From a bacterium (GTDB lineage: Bacteria > Bacillota > Clostridia > Lachnospirales > Lachnospiraceae), in contig JAQYCU010000057.1 in NCBI GenBank assembly GCA_028724545.1, forward strand, positions 1 to 53,683: a stretch of 53,683 bases of DNA, read 5' to 3'. Positions 34,968-42,772 of this stretch are shown piece after piece; the first letter of the stretch is position 1, and each line of letters begins with the position of its first letter. The notes under the pieces are model-generated. The model was not told the origin of the DNA. It saw only the letters and a list, made by a program, of their open reading frames with translations, and made no database searches. The translations under genes were made by a program, and so were the position numbers.

Positions 34968-35014
34968 ATAAAAAAACTGCCCACGTCGGTATAAATACCG
35001 ACTGGCAGTTTTTA
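34968..35014 (-). terminator. Terminator after infA
   Basis: Minus-strand stem AAAACTGCC (about 35014-35005) / GGCAGTTTT with inner TCGGTAT/ATACCGA, followed by TTTTATTTT. Confidence 0.85.
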
Positions 35015-35024
35015 CGGTATCTTC

Positions 35025-35243
35025 TTATTTATCTCTCCATGTAATACGTCCCTTTGTTAAGTCATAAGGTGACATTTCCATTGTTACGGTATCACCCGGC
35101 AGAATACGGATAAAGTTTTTTCTTAACTTTCCACTAATATGTGCCAGCACCTGATGACCGTTTTCCAGTTCCACTTTAAACATCGCATTTGGAAGTTTTT
35201 CCACTACGACACCTTCAATCTCAATTACGTCTTCCTTTGACAT
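35025..35243 (-). CDS. infA: Translation initiation factor IF-1
   Basis: 72-residue S1-type OB-fold factor that binds the ribosomal A site during initiation. It reads [20 protein letters not shown] with the conserved [20 protein letters not shown]. The ATG at 35243 has GGAGG 5 nt upstream; an in-frame start 30 nt earlier lacks one. The KOW-domain protein gene that many Clostridia have between map and infA was not found. Confidence 0.98.
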   Translation of the reverse strand: MSKEDVIEIEGVVVEKLPNAMFKVELENGHQVLAHISGKLRKNFIRILPGDTVTMEMSPYDLTKGRITWRDK

Positions 35244-35308
35244 AGTTTCCTCCTTCTTTTGACTTACCATCAAAATTGCTCTTTCTTCTTATATAATATC
35301 TATTATAA

Positions 35309-35331
35309 ATTTTCAGTTTTTCAACTGAAAA
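35309..35331 (-). promoter_or_regulatory. Hairpin between map and infA
   Basis: Perfect 9-bp stem TTTTCAGTT / AACTGAAAA with a four-base loop, followed on the minus strand by TTTATAATAG. It may be a weak terminator or attenuator before infA; the downstream TATAAT could also be a promoter -10. Confidence 0.45.
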
Positions 35332-35401
35332 TAGTTTTCTGCTTTGAAATGCTTCCGGATAAGATTACGCTTTCCTTCTGTCTTCGCAATACTGCTACGT
35401 C

Positions 35402-36166
35402 TTATACCAAATCTTCCCTATAAGAAAGAAGTTCCGGTTCGCCTTCCGTAATCAGTACCGTATTTTCATAATGGGCTGAATTTTTGGAATCTCTCGTAAC
35501 CACTGTCCAGTCATCTTCCAGCACCCATACTTCAAAAGCACCGGCATTTACCATTGGCTCAATCGCAAGTGTCATACCCGGACGAAGTTTCATTCCCCTG
35601 CCGATTGGTTTAAAGTTTGGTATCTGTGGTTCTTCATGCAGGTTCTTGCCGATTCCGTGTCCTACCAAATCACGGACAACAGAATATCCATTTGCCTCAA
35701 CAAAATCCTGTATTGCTTTTGAAATTTCATATAAATGGTTTCCTGCTTTTGCGAATTTAATTCCTTCAAAGAAACTCTGCTTCGTAATGTCAATCAGTCG
35801 CTGGTCCTCTTCAGAAATTTCTCCTACTGCATGTGTCCGTGCAGCATCAGACTGATATCCTTTATAGATAACGCCTGCATCGAGGCTGACAATATCTCCT
35901 TCTTTGATAATGTGTTTTTTATTTGGAATACCATGTACAACTTCATCATTAACCGATACGCAGATAGATGCCGGATATCCATTGTAATTCAGGAAGGAAG
36001 GAATGCAGTCATAACTACGGATGACTTCTTCTCCTTTACGGTTAATATCCATTGTACTAATTCCCGGCCGGATTATTTTTGCCATTTCATCATGAACGAT
36101 GGCAAGGATTCTTCCTGCTTCTCTCATTAATTCAATTTCATGCTCGGATTTAATTGTCACTGACAT
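35402..36166 (-). CDS. map: Methionine aminopeptidase, type I
   Basis: 254-residue metalloprotease removing N-terminal methionine from nascent proteins. The dinuclear metal ligands fall in SLDAGVIYKGYQSDAART (two Asp), GHGIGKNLHEEP (His), LAIEPMV (Glu) and YENTVLIT (Glu). No N-terminal SEC-C zinc finger, the usual Firmicutes short form. It lies in the conserved adk-map-infA order, 85 nt after adk. Confidence 0.98.
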   Translation of the reverse strand: MSVTIKSEHEIELMREAGRILAIVHDEMAKIIRPGISTMDINRKGEEVIRSYDCIPSFLNYNGYPASICVSVNDEVVHGIPNKKHIIKEGDIVSLDAGVIYKGYQSDAARTHAVGEISEEDQRLIDITKQSFFEGIKFAKAGNHLYEISKAIQDFVEANGYSVVRDLVGHGIGKNLHEEPQIPNFKPIGRGMKLRPGMTLAIEPMVNAGAFEVWVLEDDWTVVTRDSKNSAHYENTVLITEGEPELLSYREDLV

Positions 36167-36202
36167 AATATGCCTTCTTTCTGTTATTCTTTCCTAATTT
36201 AA

Positions 36203-36235
36203 GGGACAAACCCGGAAACACTCCGGGTCCGTCCC
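36203..36235 (-). promoter_or_regulatory. GC-rich hairpin between adk and map
   Basis: GGGAC..ACCCGGA / TCCGGGT..GTCCC palindrome. The minus-strand side is followed by TTAAATT rather than a T-run, so it is more likely a processing or partial-attenuation hairpin than a full terminator. Confidence 0.5.
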
Positions 36236-36251
36236 GTTTTATATCGTCTTT

Positions 36252-36893
36252 TTACTGTAATACTTTAGCGATTGCGTTTGCAACTCCCTCAATACCAAGT
36301 GTTCCATCGATTTCATGAAGAATACCCTGATTCTTGTAATATTCAATCAATGGTGCTGTCTGCTCATGGTATACACCAAGTCTTTTCTTAACGGTTTCCG
36401 GCTTGTCATCATCACGAAGCTGTAACTCGCCACCACAATTGTCACAAACACCCTCTACCTTAGGTGGAATGTTTACTGTGTGGAATGTAGCACCACATTT
36501 TGCGCAGACTCTGCGGCCTGCCATACGGTCAATAATTGCCTGGTCTTCCATTTCGATATCCAAAGCATAATCAATCGCTGTTCCTTTTGCTTCTAATGCA
36601 GCAGTAAGAGCCTCTGCCTGTGGAATCGTTCTTGGAAAACCATCCAGAATATATCCGTTCTTGCAATCATCTTTTTCCAGACGGTCAACAACAAGGTCGC
36701 AAACTAATTCATCCGGTACTAATTCGCCGGCATCCATATAACCTTTTGCCTTTTTGCCCAGTTCTGTTCCTTCTTTAATATTCTGACGGAAAATGTCGCC
36801 AGTAGAAATAGTAGGAATCTGATATTTTTCTACGATTCCTTTTGCATGGGTTCCTTTTCCTGCACCCGGTGCACCTAACATAATAATCTTCAT
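36252..36893 (-). CDS. adk: Adenylate kinase (zinc-lid form)
   Basis: 213 residues; interconverts ATP+AMP and 2 ADP. The P-loop is GAPGAGKGTHAKG, the AMP site DGFPRTIPQAEAL, and the lid carries a CAKC...CDNC zinc knot (about 128-152), the Gram-positive form. RBS AAAGGAG about 8 nt upstream. secY, its usual upstream partner, is absent; the cluster starts here, next to a divergent murG. Confidence 0.98.
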   Translation of the reverse strand: MKIIMLGAPGAGKGTHAKGIVEKYQIPTISTGDIFRQNIKEGTELGKKAKGYMDAGELVPDELVCDLVVDRLEKDDCKNGYILDGFPRTIPQAEALTAALEAKGTAIDYALDIEMEDQAIIDRMAGRRVCAKCGATFHTVNIPPKVEGVCDNCGGELQLRDDDKPETVKKRLGVYHEQTAPLIEYYKNQGILHEIDGTLGIEGVANAIAKVLQ

Positions 36894-36967
36894 AGTGTTC
36901 TCCTTTCTGATATGTGTACTGTTGTAAACCTCATTCCAATTTGTTCCTGTTTTTTATGTATTCCATC

Positions 36968-37009
36968 AAAAAACGGACACTCATAGGATATAATACCCTA
37001 TAAGTATCC
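36968..37009 (-). terminator. Terminator-like hairpin in the adk leader
   Basis: Minus-strand stem GGATACT.ATAGG / CCTAT.AGTGTCC followed by GTTTTTT, ending 75 nt before adk. No minus-strand gene lies upstream within reach. It is either a leader attenuator for adk-map-infA or a relic of a gene lost at a rearrangement. The region 36894-37271 has no other gene. Confidence 0.65.
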
Positions 37010-37163
37010 ATTTTTCAACTATTTTGCGACGAATTGAAGAATTTTCATCGGTGCAGGATAGTATCAGGAAACACAGGTGATGAAGATTTTGGGAGATGCG
37101 TATGTTTATCTTGTTTCGATATTAGTTGAGAATACAGAGGTGAAAAAATGGATTCTGCGAAAG

Positions 37164-37192
37164 TTGCAACTTCTACTGATATATTATATATT
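37164..37192 (+). promoter_or_regulatory. Promoter of murG
   Basis: TTGCAA (37164-37169), 17 nt, TATATT (37187-37192), 80 nt before the murG ATG. Confidence 0.6.
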
Positions 37193-37271
37193 ATATAGTA
37201 ATATGAGGTATGCGATATGCCTTTTATCAGAATATTTATTTAAGAATTTTCTACAGAAATGGAGAGAAATT

Positions 37272-38339
37272 ATGAAGAAAATAGTTTTAACGGGTGGTGG
37301 CACTGCCGGTCATGTGACACCTAATATTGCTTTGATTCCGGAGCTGAAAAAACAGGGTTATGAAATCCACTATATTGGTTCGTATGACGGCATTGAAAAG
37401 AAACTGATTGCCGACCTCGACATTCCTTACTATGGAATTTCCAGTGGCAAACTGCGCCGTTATATTGATTTAAAAAATATCAGCGACCCATTTAAAGTTA
37501 TCAAGGGGCTGCATCAGGCGCGCCGTCTGCTCAAGAAAATCAAACCGGATGTCGTATTTTCAAAAGGTGGATTTGTTTCTGTTCCGGTTGTTGTGGCTGC
37601 AAAATCCCGTAAAATCCCTTGTGTTATTCACGAATCAGACATGACACCGGGACTGGCAAACAAGATTTGCATCCCTTGTGCTAACAGAGTCTGCACGAAT
37701 TTTCCAGAAACCATAAAGCATCTTCCTGCCGAAAAAGCAGTTTTGACAGGTTCCCCTATCCGTGAAGAACTTTTTCACGGTGACAGAGAAAAAGGCTTAA
37801 AGTTCTGCGGTTTTGATAACAACAAGCCCGTTATCCTGATTATCGGAGGCAGTCTTGGTGCCGTTGCCGTAAACAATGCCGTGCGCAGCATTCTGCCACA
37901 GTTGCTCGAAAAATATCAGGTTATTCACCTGTGTGGAAAAGATAAACTGGATTCTTCCTTAGAAGGTACAAAAGGCTATGTCCAATTTGAATATATTAAG
38001 GAAGAGCTTTGTGACCTGATGGCTGCTGCCGATATTATGATTTCGCGTGCCGGTGCTAACGCCATTTGCGAAATTCTGGCTTTGCGCAAGCCAAATATCC
38101 TGATTCCACTGTCTGCGCAGGCAAGCCGTGGCGACCAGATTCTGAACGCAGCTTCTTTTGAAAAAGCCGGTTACAGCATTGTCATTCAGGAAGAAGACGT
38201 AACCGACCAGAAATTATTGGCAGCCGTCAATACTGTTTATGAAAACCGTGAGGATTACATAACAGCTATGAAACGCAGCCAGTTAAATAATTCCATTGAA
38301 AAAATTGTAGGATTAATCAACGAGGCAGCCCGTCACTAG
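37272..38339 (+). CDS. murG: UDP-GlcNAc:undecaprenyl-PP-MurNAc-pentapeptide GlcNAc transferase (MurG)
   Basis: 355-residue GT28 glycosyltransferase at the inner membrane face that makes lipid II. Motifs: [15 protein letters not shown] at the start, [40 protein letters not shown] and the UDP-GlcNAc site [23 protein letters not shown]. The ATG at 37272 has GGAGAG 6-11 nt upstream; the open frame before it is the A/T-rich leader with no MurG similarity. It is a solitary gene outside the division cluster, so it may be a second copy. It ends in its own terminator. Confidence 0.95.
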   Translation: MKKIVLTGGGTAGHVTPNIALIPELKKQGYEIHYIGSYDGIEKKLIADLDIPYYGISSGKLRRYIDLKNISDPFKVIKGLHQARRLLKKIKPDVVFSKGGFVSVPVVVAAKSRKIPCVIHESDMTPGLANKICIPCANRVCTNFPETIKHLPAEKAVLTGSPIREELFHGDREKGLKFCGFDNNKPVILIIGGSLGAVAVNNAVRSILPQLLEKYQVIHLCGKDKLDSSLEGTKGYVQFEYIKEELCDLMAAADIMISRAGANAICEILALRKPNILIPLSAQASRGDQILNAASFEKAGYSIVIQEEDVTDQKLLAAVNTVYENREDYITAMKRSQLNNSIEKIVGLINEAARH

Positions 38340-38357
38340 GCTGCCTCATTTTTTCTT
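38322..38357 (+). terminator. Terminator overlapping the murG 3' end
   Basis: Perfect stem GAGGCAGCC (38322-38330) / GGCTGCCTC (38339-38347) followed by ATTTTTTC. The stop codon TAG sits in the loop. Confidence 0.92.
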
Positions 38358-38419
38358 TTTTATAATTTGCTCTGCTTATCCGGCAGGACATTCTTTCCTC
38401 TCTCTGTCTGTTCCGTAAA

Positions 38420-39598
38420 TTATAATCCTGACATTATACTGCCCATTGCTTCATATTCCGGAGCGACTACTTCTTTTCCTTCTGCATTAATAATGCCATA
38501 TCGTCCTTCTTTTCGCACAATCGCATATCCATATTCATTGAAATCAGCAATCGCACTATATTTTGGCTCCAGTATTCTCTGGCCTTCTTTATCTATCAGG
38601 CCACACTTGCCTTCCTCCCGGATGACGGCAAGACCATTTTTCTGAAATGCCTCTGCTGCTTCGTATTCCGGCTCAATGACAATATCGCCTTTTTTATTCA
38701 AATAACCGTATTTTTTGTTTCGCATAATAACGGCAAAGCCATTCTCAAAATTCCAGGCTCCTTTATACTCATTTTTGATAACAAATTTGCCACTTTTATC
38801 AATATAGCCCCAACGGGTTGCCTTATAAGCAGTTGCCAGACCATTTTCTGCAAACGAGCGTGCCTGCTCAAACTGTGGCTTGATAACAATTTTTCCTTTT
38901 TGATTGACATAGCCATACAGACCTTTTTGGGAAACAAGTGCCAGACCATTTTTTGCAAAAGGCTCAATCGAATCATACTTGCACGGTACGGTTTCTTCGC
39001 CATTTGCTGCAACCATACCATATCCTTTTTTCGTCCGCACGCAGGCAAAACCGTCCTCTGAAAATTCCGTCGCAGAAATATATTTTGCCGGAATCACTTC
39101 TTCTCCCTTTGTATTGATGAAACCGTATTTTTCATCTTTTTTTACAAGGGCAAGACCACTCTTTGTAAATCCCTTTGCCGAATCATATGCCGGCTCAACA
39201 GCTACTTTGCCTGTCTTGTCAATAAATCCATATTTCTGGTCTTTGACAATAACGGCATATCCATTCTGAAAACTGCCGGCCTCGTCAAAATCTGTCTGCA
39301 TTTCCATTTTGCCATCCCGGCTGATATAGCCAAATTTGCCATCTTTTTTCACTACGGCAAGTCCCTCTGAAAATTCACCGGCATACTCATACTTCTCGCC
39401 AAATACATCTTTTCCGTTACAATCAATATAGGAAAACGCACCATCTTTTTCCACTGCTGCAATCACATTTTCCGGTTTTTCTATTTTAATTTTATTCGTA
39501 TGGCTCTCTTCTTTTCCACAGGCCGTCAGCGGCAATACCATTGCCATTCCTAACAATCCCAGAAGAACTATTTTGTTTCGCCTATTTTTTGTTTTCAT
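38420..39598 (-). CDS. WG-repeat lipoprotein
   Basis: Predicted 392-residue surface lipoprotein. The signal peptide ends in the lipobox LPLTAC, so Cys27 would be lipidated. The rest is about eight WG (tryptophan/glycine, here mostly YG) repeats of roughly 43 residues, each of the form [F/L]AVVKKDGKFGYI..DGK....YD.A..F. These fold as beta-propeller-like or solenoid blades. The role is unknown; such proteins are common on gut Clostridia and are assumed to bind ligands or cell-wall components. It converges with murG and ends without a clear separate terminator. Confidence 0.88.
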   Translation of the reverse strand: MKTKNRRNKIVLLGLLGMAMVLPLTACGKEESHTNKIKIEKPENVIAAVEKDGAFSYIDCNGKDVFGEKYEYAGEFSEGLAVVKKDGKFGYISRDGKMEMQTDFDEAGSFQNGYAVIVKDQKYGFIDKTGKVAVEPAYDSAKGFTKSGLALVKKDEKYGFINTKGEEVIPAKYISATEFSEDGFACVRTKKGYGMVAANGEETVPCKYDSIEPFAKNGLALVSQKGLYGYVNQKGKIVIKPQFEQARSFAENGLATAYKATRWGYIDKSGKFVIKNEYKGAWNFENGFAVIMRNKKYGYLNKKGDIVIEPEYEAAEAFQKNGLAVIREEGKCGLIDKEGQRILEPKYSAIADFNEYGYAIVRKEGRYGIINAEGKEVVAPEYEAMGSIMSGL

Positions 39599-39621
39599 TC
39601 TTAACTTTTTCTCCCTTCTGT

Positions 39622-39650
39622 TTGCTTTTCCTGTTTTGATAAGATATACT
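39622..39650 (+). promoter_or_regulatory. Promoter of the DUF4250 gene
   Basis: TTGCTT (39622-39627), 17 nt, TATACT (39645-39650), 30 nt before the GTG. Confidence 0.6.
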
Positions 39651-39680
39651 TACTGGTATCAAATGAAATGAGGTGATATT

Positions 39681-39857
39681 GTGAATATTCCAAAAGACCC
39701 AATGATTCTGCTTAGTTATCTTAATACGCAATTACGCGATTTTTATCCTTCGCTGGACGAGCTCTGCAAAAGTCTGCAGCTGGACCAGAACGATTTGATT
39801 CAAAAAATGGCAGATATTGATTATCACTATGAGTCTTCGCTCAATCAGTTTGTTTAA
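39681..39857 (+). CDS. DUF4250 domain-containing small protein
   Basis: 58 residues: MNIPKDPMILLSYLNTQLRD and so on, ending in NQFV. The pattern NIPKDPxxLLSxxNTxLRDxYPSLDxLCxxLxxDxxxxxxKxxxIDYxYxxxxNQF is the DUF4250 family as I know it. It is a helical cytoplasmic protein of unknown function. The start is GTG at 39681 with GAGGTG 5 nt upstream. The gene is too short for most ORF cut-offs. Confidence 0.88.
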   Translation: MNIPKDPMILLSYLNTQLRDFYPSLDELCKSLQLDQNDLIQKMADIDYHYESSLNQFV

Positions 39858-39914
39858 TAAATTTTCTTTATCTGCAATACAAGTATTCTTGCCCCTTCCA
39901 GCAAATCTATTTGT

Positions 39915-40379
39915 TTAGTAAGTCGTGACATTCCCTTCTTCATCACGGCTTACCCAGACAGACATACCCGAGCCGTGATTTCCAAACGGCCTCTGATGAA
40001 ATCCAAATCTTTTATAAAAACTTTCTCTCTGATAGGCAGACATCAGGCTAATCATAACGGTATCTCCCTCCTGAACATCTTTTTCAATAAAATCCATTGC
40101 TCTGGAAATCAACTGTGTTCCGATATGATTCCCGTGATATTCCGGGTGCACAATCACATCCGTAATAAAAAAGGAATATCCTCCGTCACTGATAATGCGT
40201 GTCATGCCAATCGGCTTGTTTTGGTATGTGGCAACGCACAGATAAAACGAATTTTTCAGTGCAACAGACGCACGCTTTTCTGAAACAGCAATCCAATCCA
40301 CTGCTTTTCTTAATCCATTATAATCTTCCACTGATATTTGATTCGTAAATGAAATTTCTTTTAAGATGTCTTCTTTCAT
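39915..40379 (-). CDS. GNAT family N-acetyltransferase
   Basis: 154-residue acyl-CoA transferase of the Gcn5-related superfamily. The acetyl-CoA loop is VIVHPEYHGNHIGTQLI (the Q/R-x-x-G-x-G/A motif appears as H-G-N-H-I-G). The C-terminal ESFYKRFGFHQRP is the usual beta-bulge motif. The substrate is unknown. The ATG at 40379 is chosen because GGGGAA precedes it by 5 nt; ATG 40385 and TTG 40400 are poorer. Confidence 0.9.
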   Translation of the reverse strand: MKEDILKEISFTNQISVEDYNGLRKAVDWIAVSEKRASVALKNSFYLCVATYQNKPIGMTRIISDGGYSFFITDVIVHPEYHGNHIGTQLISRAMDFIEKDVQEGDTVMISLMSAYQRESFYKRFGFHQRPFGNHGSGMSVWVSRDEEGNVTTY

Positions 40380-40476
40380 AGTCATTCCCCGGCTCTTCAA
40401 GCGTATTTTTATGATACTGTCTTCTGCTAAGTAATCTTACCACAACTTGTTTGTTTTTGCTACCGGAAAAAGAAAA

Positions 40477-40515
40477 ATCGGAGAGAAGTATCTTTTTGAT
40501 AATTCTCTCCGATAT
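40477..40515 (-). terminator. Terminator of the chemoreceptor gene
   Basis: 11-bp stem ATCGGAGAGAA / TTCTCTCCGAT plus TATC/GATA around a five-base loop, followed on the minus strand by TTTTTCTTTTT. It lies about 105 nt past the MCP stop, with the dispersed repeat between them. Confidence 0.8.
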
Positions 40516-40519
40516 AGTT

Positions 40520-40551
40520 TTTTATTTTATCCCAACTCTTGCCAAAGAGCC
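40520..40551 (-). repeat. 32-nt dispersed repeat, copy B
   Basis: Matches copy A at 31210-31241 except for two bases. It is located just downstream of the MCP gene and beside its terminator. Confidence 0.6.
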
Positions 40552-40621
40552 AAAATTTCATTTTTCCCTGGTTTTTAGCAACGGCTATAAAATGTCTTCT
40601 GATTGCTTATGTACCAGATAT

Positions 40622-42397
40622 TTAAATTTTAAAGAAGTCAATTTCTTTTTCTAAGGTTTCTGACAACGTAATCAAACTGCTTGCAGACTCTGCCAAGAGA
40701 TTAATCGTAGCATTTAACTCCTGCATAGATGCCGTCGTTTCTTCTGTAGAAGCTGCATTTTCTTCTGAAATTGCTGACAGATTTGTAATAACATCAACCA
40801 CTTTTGTTCTGGCATCATCACAAACCTCAGTCTGTGTCTTGATTCCGGTTGTTTCATTTCTTGATGCCTCAATGCCATCGCTGACATTATCAAACTGGCT
40901 CTTGGTTAATTCCAGTTTTTCCTGCTGCTCATTTACAATCTGCTGAACCTCACTCATAACTTCTACCGTCTTTTCAGAATCATTCAAAAGTTCTGTGATA
41001 ATTTCGGCAATTCTCTGAGCCGATTCATTCGACTGCTCTGCTAATTTCTGAATCTGATTTGCAACAACGGCAAATCCTCTTCCCTGTTCACCTGCTCTTG
41101 CTGCCTCAATGGATGCATTCAGGGATAACAGGTTGGTTTCTTCTGCGATAGAGGTAATCAGCTGAATTGCCTCACTGATTTTATTTGCAGAATCGTTTGT
41201 TGCATTGACCTGCTCACCGATTCGCTGAATAGCTTCCATCGTCTTATCGTTAGAGTGGCTCAGTTCATTAATAATAGAAACAGACTGGTCACCGGCATTC
41301 TTCATAGTGTCAGATGTGTTATCCAAAACGGCAACACCATTCACGATATTTCCAATCACATTTCCCATTTCTTCAATGCGTGCTGAAGCTGTTTCTATAT
41401 CTTCTGCCTGCGATACGGCACCCTTTGAAATGTCTTCTACTGCATGTCCGATTTCATCAGCTGTAGAACTTGTCTGGGATGCCATTGTACTCAAATCTTT
41501 TCCTGCTTTCAATAATACATCTGCAGATTCTTTTACCTTTGTCATAACAGCGAACAATTCGTCACGCAGTCTTTCAACAAGGCGTGCAATATCACCCAAT
41601 TCATCCTTACGTTTTAATGACTTCTCGCTTACTTTCACCGTCAACTCGCCATCTGCCAGTGTAGAAACCACCTTTCCTGTCTGCAAAATGCCTTTGCTCA
41701 GACGGATGGCAACAAGCAAAATGATAATCATTGCCAGCACAATAACAAAGACTGCTGCGCCAATCAGTGTAAATACTTTTGAAAGAACGAAAGCATTCAC
41801 ATCACTGGTGGGTGCTCCGGCAAAAAACATACCCACGACCTCACCGTCATTATTCTTCATCGGTGCATAATATGCATAGTAAGGTTCGCCATTTATCGTT
41901 ACATCATAGGAAGTGAAATCTTCTCCTCCTTTGACTACTGCCTGGTAAACTTCCTCAGATGCTTCCGTACCAATTATACGTTCGCCGGTTTCTTTATCTT
42001 TCAGTGTTGTCGCACGGCGCACTTTATCATAGAAAAATGTAATCTGAGTATCCGAATCTTCTACGATTTTGTCAATCACTTCTGTATTTTCTGTCAGATT
42101 GTAACCACCCTTGAGAAGATTTCCATCTCCATCAACAGACCAGTCACCTTCGTCCAATACATTGCCAAATGCGTCCATGCTTTGCGTCACTGCCTGCAAG
42201 GTGCTAATCATCTCTTCCTGTATCCCACTGTAGATTCCCTCTGCTCCAACAAACCCCAGACAGAGCCCTATTGCAACTGCCGGAATCAGTGCCATGGCAA
42301 CAATCTTTGCTGTCAGGCCAAAACGGAATTTTTTACCTTTTTCCTTTGTGATAATCGTTTTTTCCTGCATCATACTTTTTTCTTCTTTACGTTTCAT
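40622..42397 (-). CDS. Methyl-accepting chemotaxis protein (single Cache domain)
   Basis: 591-residue transmembrane chemoreceptor. TM1 (about 30-52), an extracytoplasmic single-Cache-like domain (about 55-195, with [20 protein letters not shown] and [21 protein letters not shown]), TM2 (about 205-230), a HAMP linker and the MCP signalling domain with the tip [20 protein letters not shown]. No CheR-binding pentapeptide at the C-terminus. The ATG at 42397 follows GGGAGG by 5 nt. Ligand unknown; Cache domains usually bind small acids or amino acids. It implies a CheA/CheW pathway and probably flagella elsewhere in the genome. Confidence 0.95.
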   Translation of the reverse strand: MKRKEEKSMMQEKTIITKEKGKKFRFGLTAKIVAMALIPAVAIGLCLGFVGAEGIYSGIQEEMISTLQAVTQSMDAFGNVLDEGDWSVDGDGNLLKGGYNLTENTEVIDKIVEDSDTQITFFYDKVRRATTLKDKETGERIIGTEASEEVYQAVVKGGEDFTSYDVTINGEPYYAYYAPMKNNDGEVVGMFFAGAPTSDVNAFVLSKVFTLIGAAVFVIVLAMIIILLVAIRLSKGILQTGKVVSTLADGELTVKVSEKSLKRKDELGDIARLVERLRDELFAVMTKVKESADVLLKAGKDLSTMASQTSSTADEIGHAVEDISKGAVSQAEDIETASARIEEMGNVIGNIVNGVAVLDNTSDTMKNAGDQSVSIINELSHSNDKTMEAIQRIGEQVNATNDSANKISEAIQLITSIAEETNLLSLNASIEAARAGEQGRGFAVVANQIQKLAEQSNESAQRIAEIITELLNDSEKTVEVMSEVQQIVNEQQEKLELTKSQFDNVSDGIEASRNETTGIKTQTEVCDDARTKVVDVITNLSAISEENAASTEETTASMQELNATINLLAESASSLITLSETLEKEIDFFKI

Positions 42398-42525
42398 ATG
42401 AACCTCCCTTATTATACCCACGTAAATTAACTCTAAACTATACGTATTTTTCTAGTATATCATACTGTCAATATATAGAATATGATACCATATATTGCAA
42501 AAAACGTCTATATTTTTGGAATAAA

Positions 42526-42607
42526 TTTTGCTGACACAAAATAACAGCAAAGCACTACGGAAATTGCTGTTTTTGAAGAAAATTTCGCTACTACAAAATT
42601 TCAGCAA
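42526..42607 (+). promoter_or_regulatory. Alternating complementary segments upstream of sipL
   Basis: TTTTGCTG (42526-42533), AACAGCAA (42543-42550), TTGCTGTT (42564-42571) and CAGCAA (42602-42607) can pair 1:2 and 3:4, or 2:3. This is an antiterminator-like topology without a T-run, upstream of the sporulation promoter. The 343-nt divergent gap 42430-42772 holds no gene. Confidence 0.35.
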
Positions 42608-42674
42608 TAAACGTAAAGACGGACAGAATACTGTTTTTTGTAATATACCTTTTTTCAGGTTATTGCAGATTTTT

Positions 42675-42703
42675 GCATAATTCCAAAATCCTCTGCATAT
42701 GAT
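42675..42703 (+). promoter_or_regulatory. Putative sigma-E promoter of sipL
   Basis: GCATAATT (42675-42682), 13 nt, CATATGAT (42696-42703), close to the mother-cell consensus (GMATATT and CATACAAT). It is 70 nt before the sipL ATG. sipL is a sigma-E gene in Clostridioides difficile (established). Confidence 0.5.
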
Positions 42704-42772
42704 AACGTAGCAGAATACGAAAAACAATTTGTAGCAACAAACATCTCGAAAGAAAGGACGGATGGTAGCGAT

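Noticed and set aside
35244-35401. KOW-domain ribosomal-like protein between map and infA
   Set aside because: All frames are short or stop-rich; only a hairpin and A/T-rich DNA are present.
41307-41870. Plus-strand frame of 187 codons opposite the chemoreceptor
   Set aside because: Antisense to a clear MCP; composition reflects the coding strand, no ribosome site.
42452-42727. Minus-strand 91-codon frame upstream of sipL
   Set aside because: Phe/Cys-rich, no ribosome site, overlaps promoter and hairpins.
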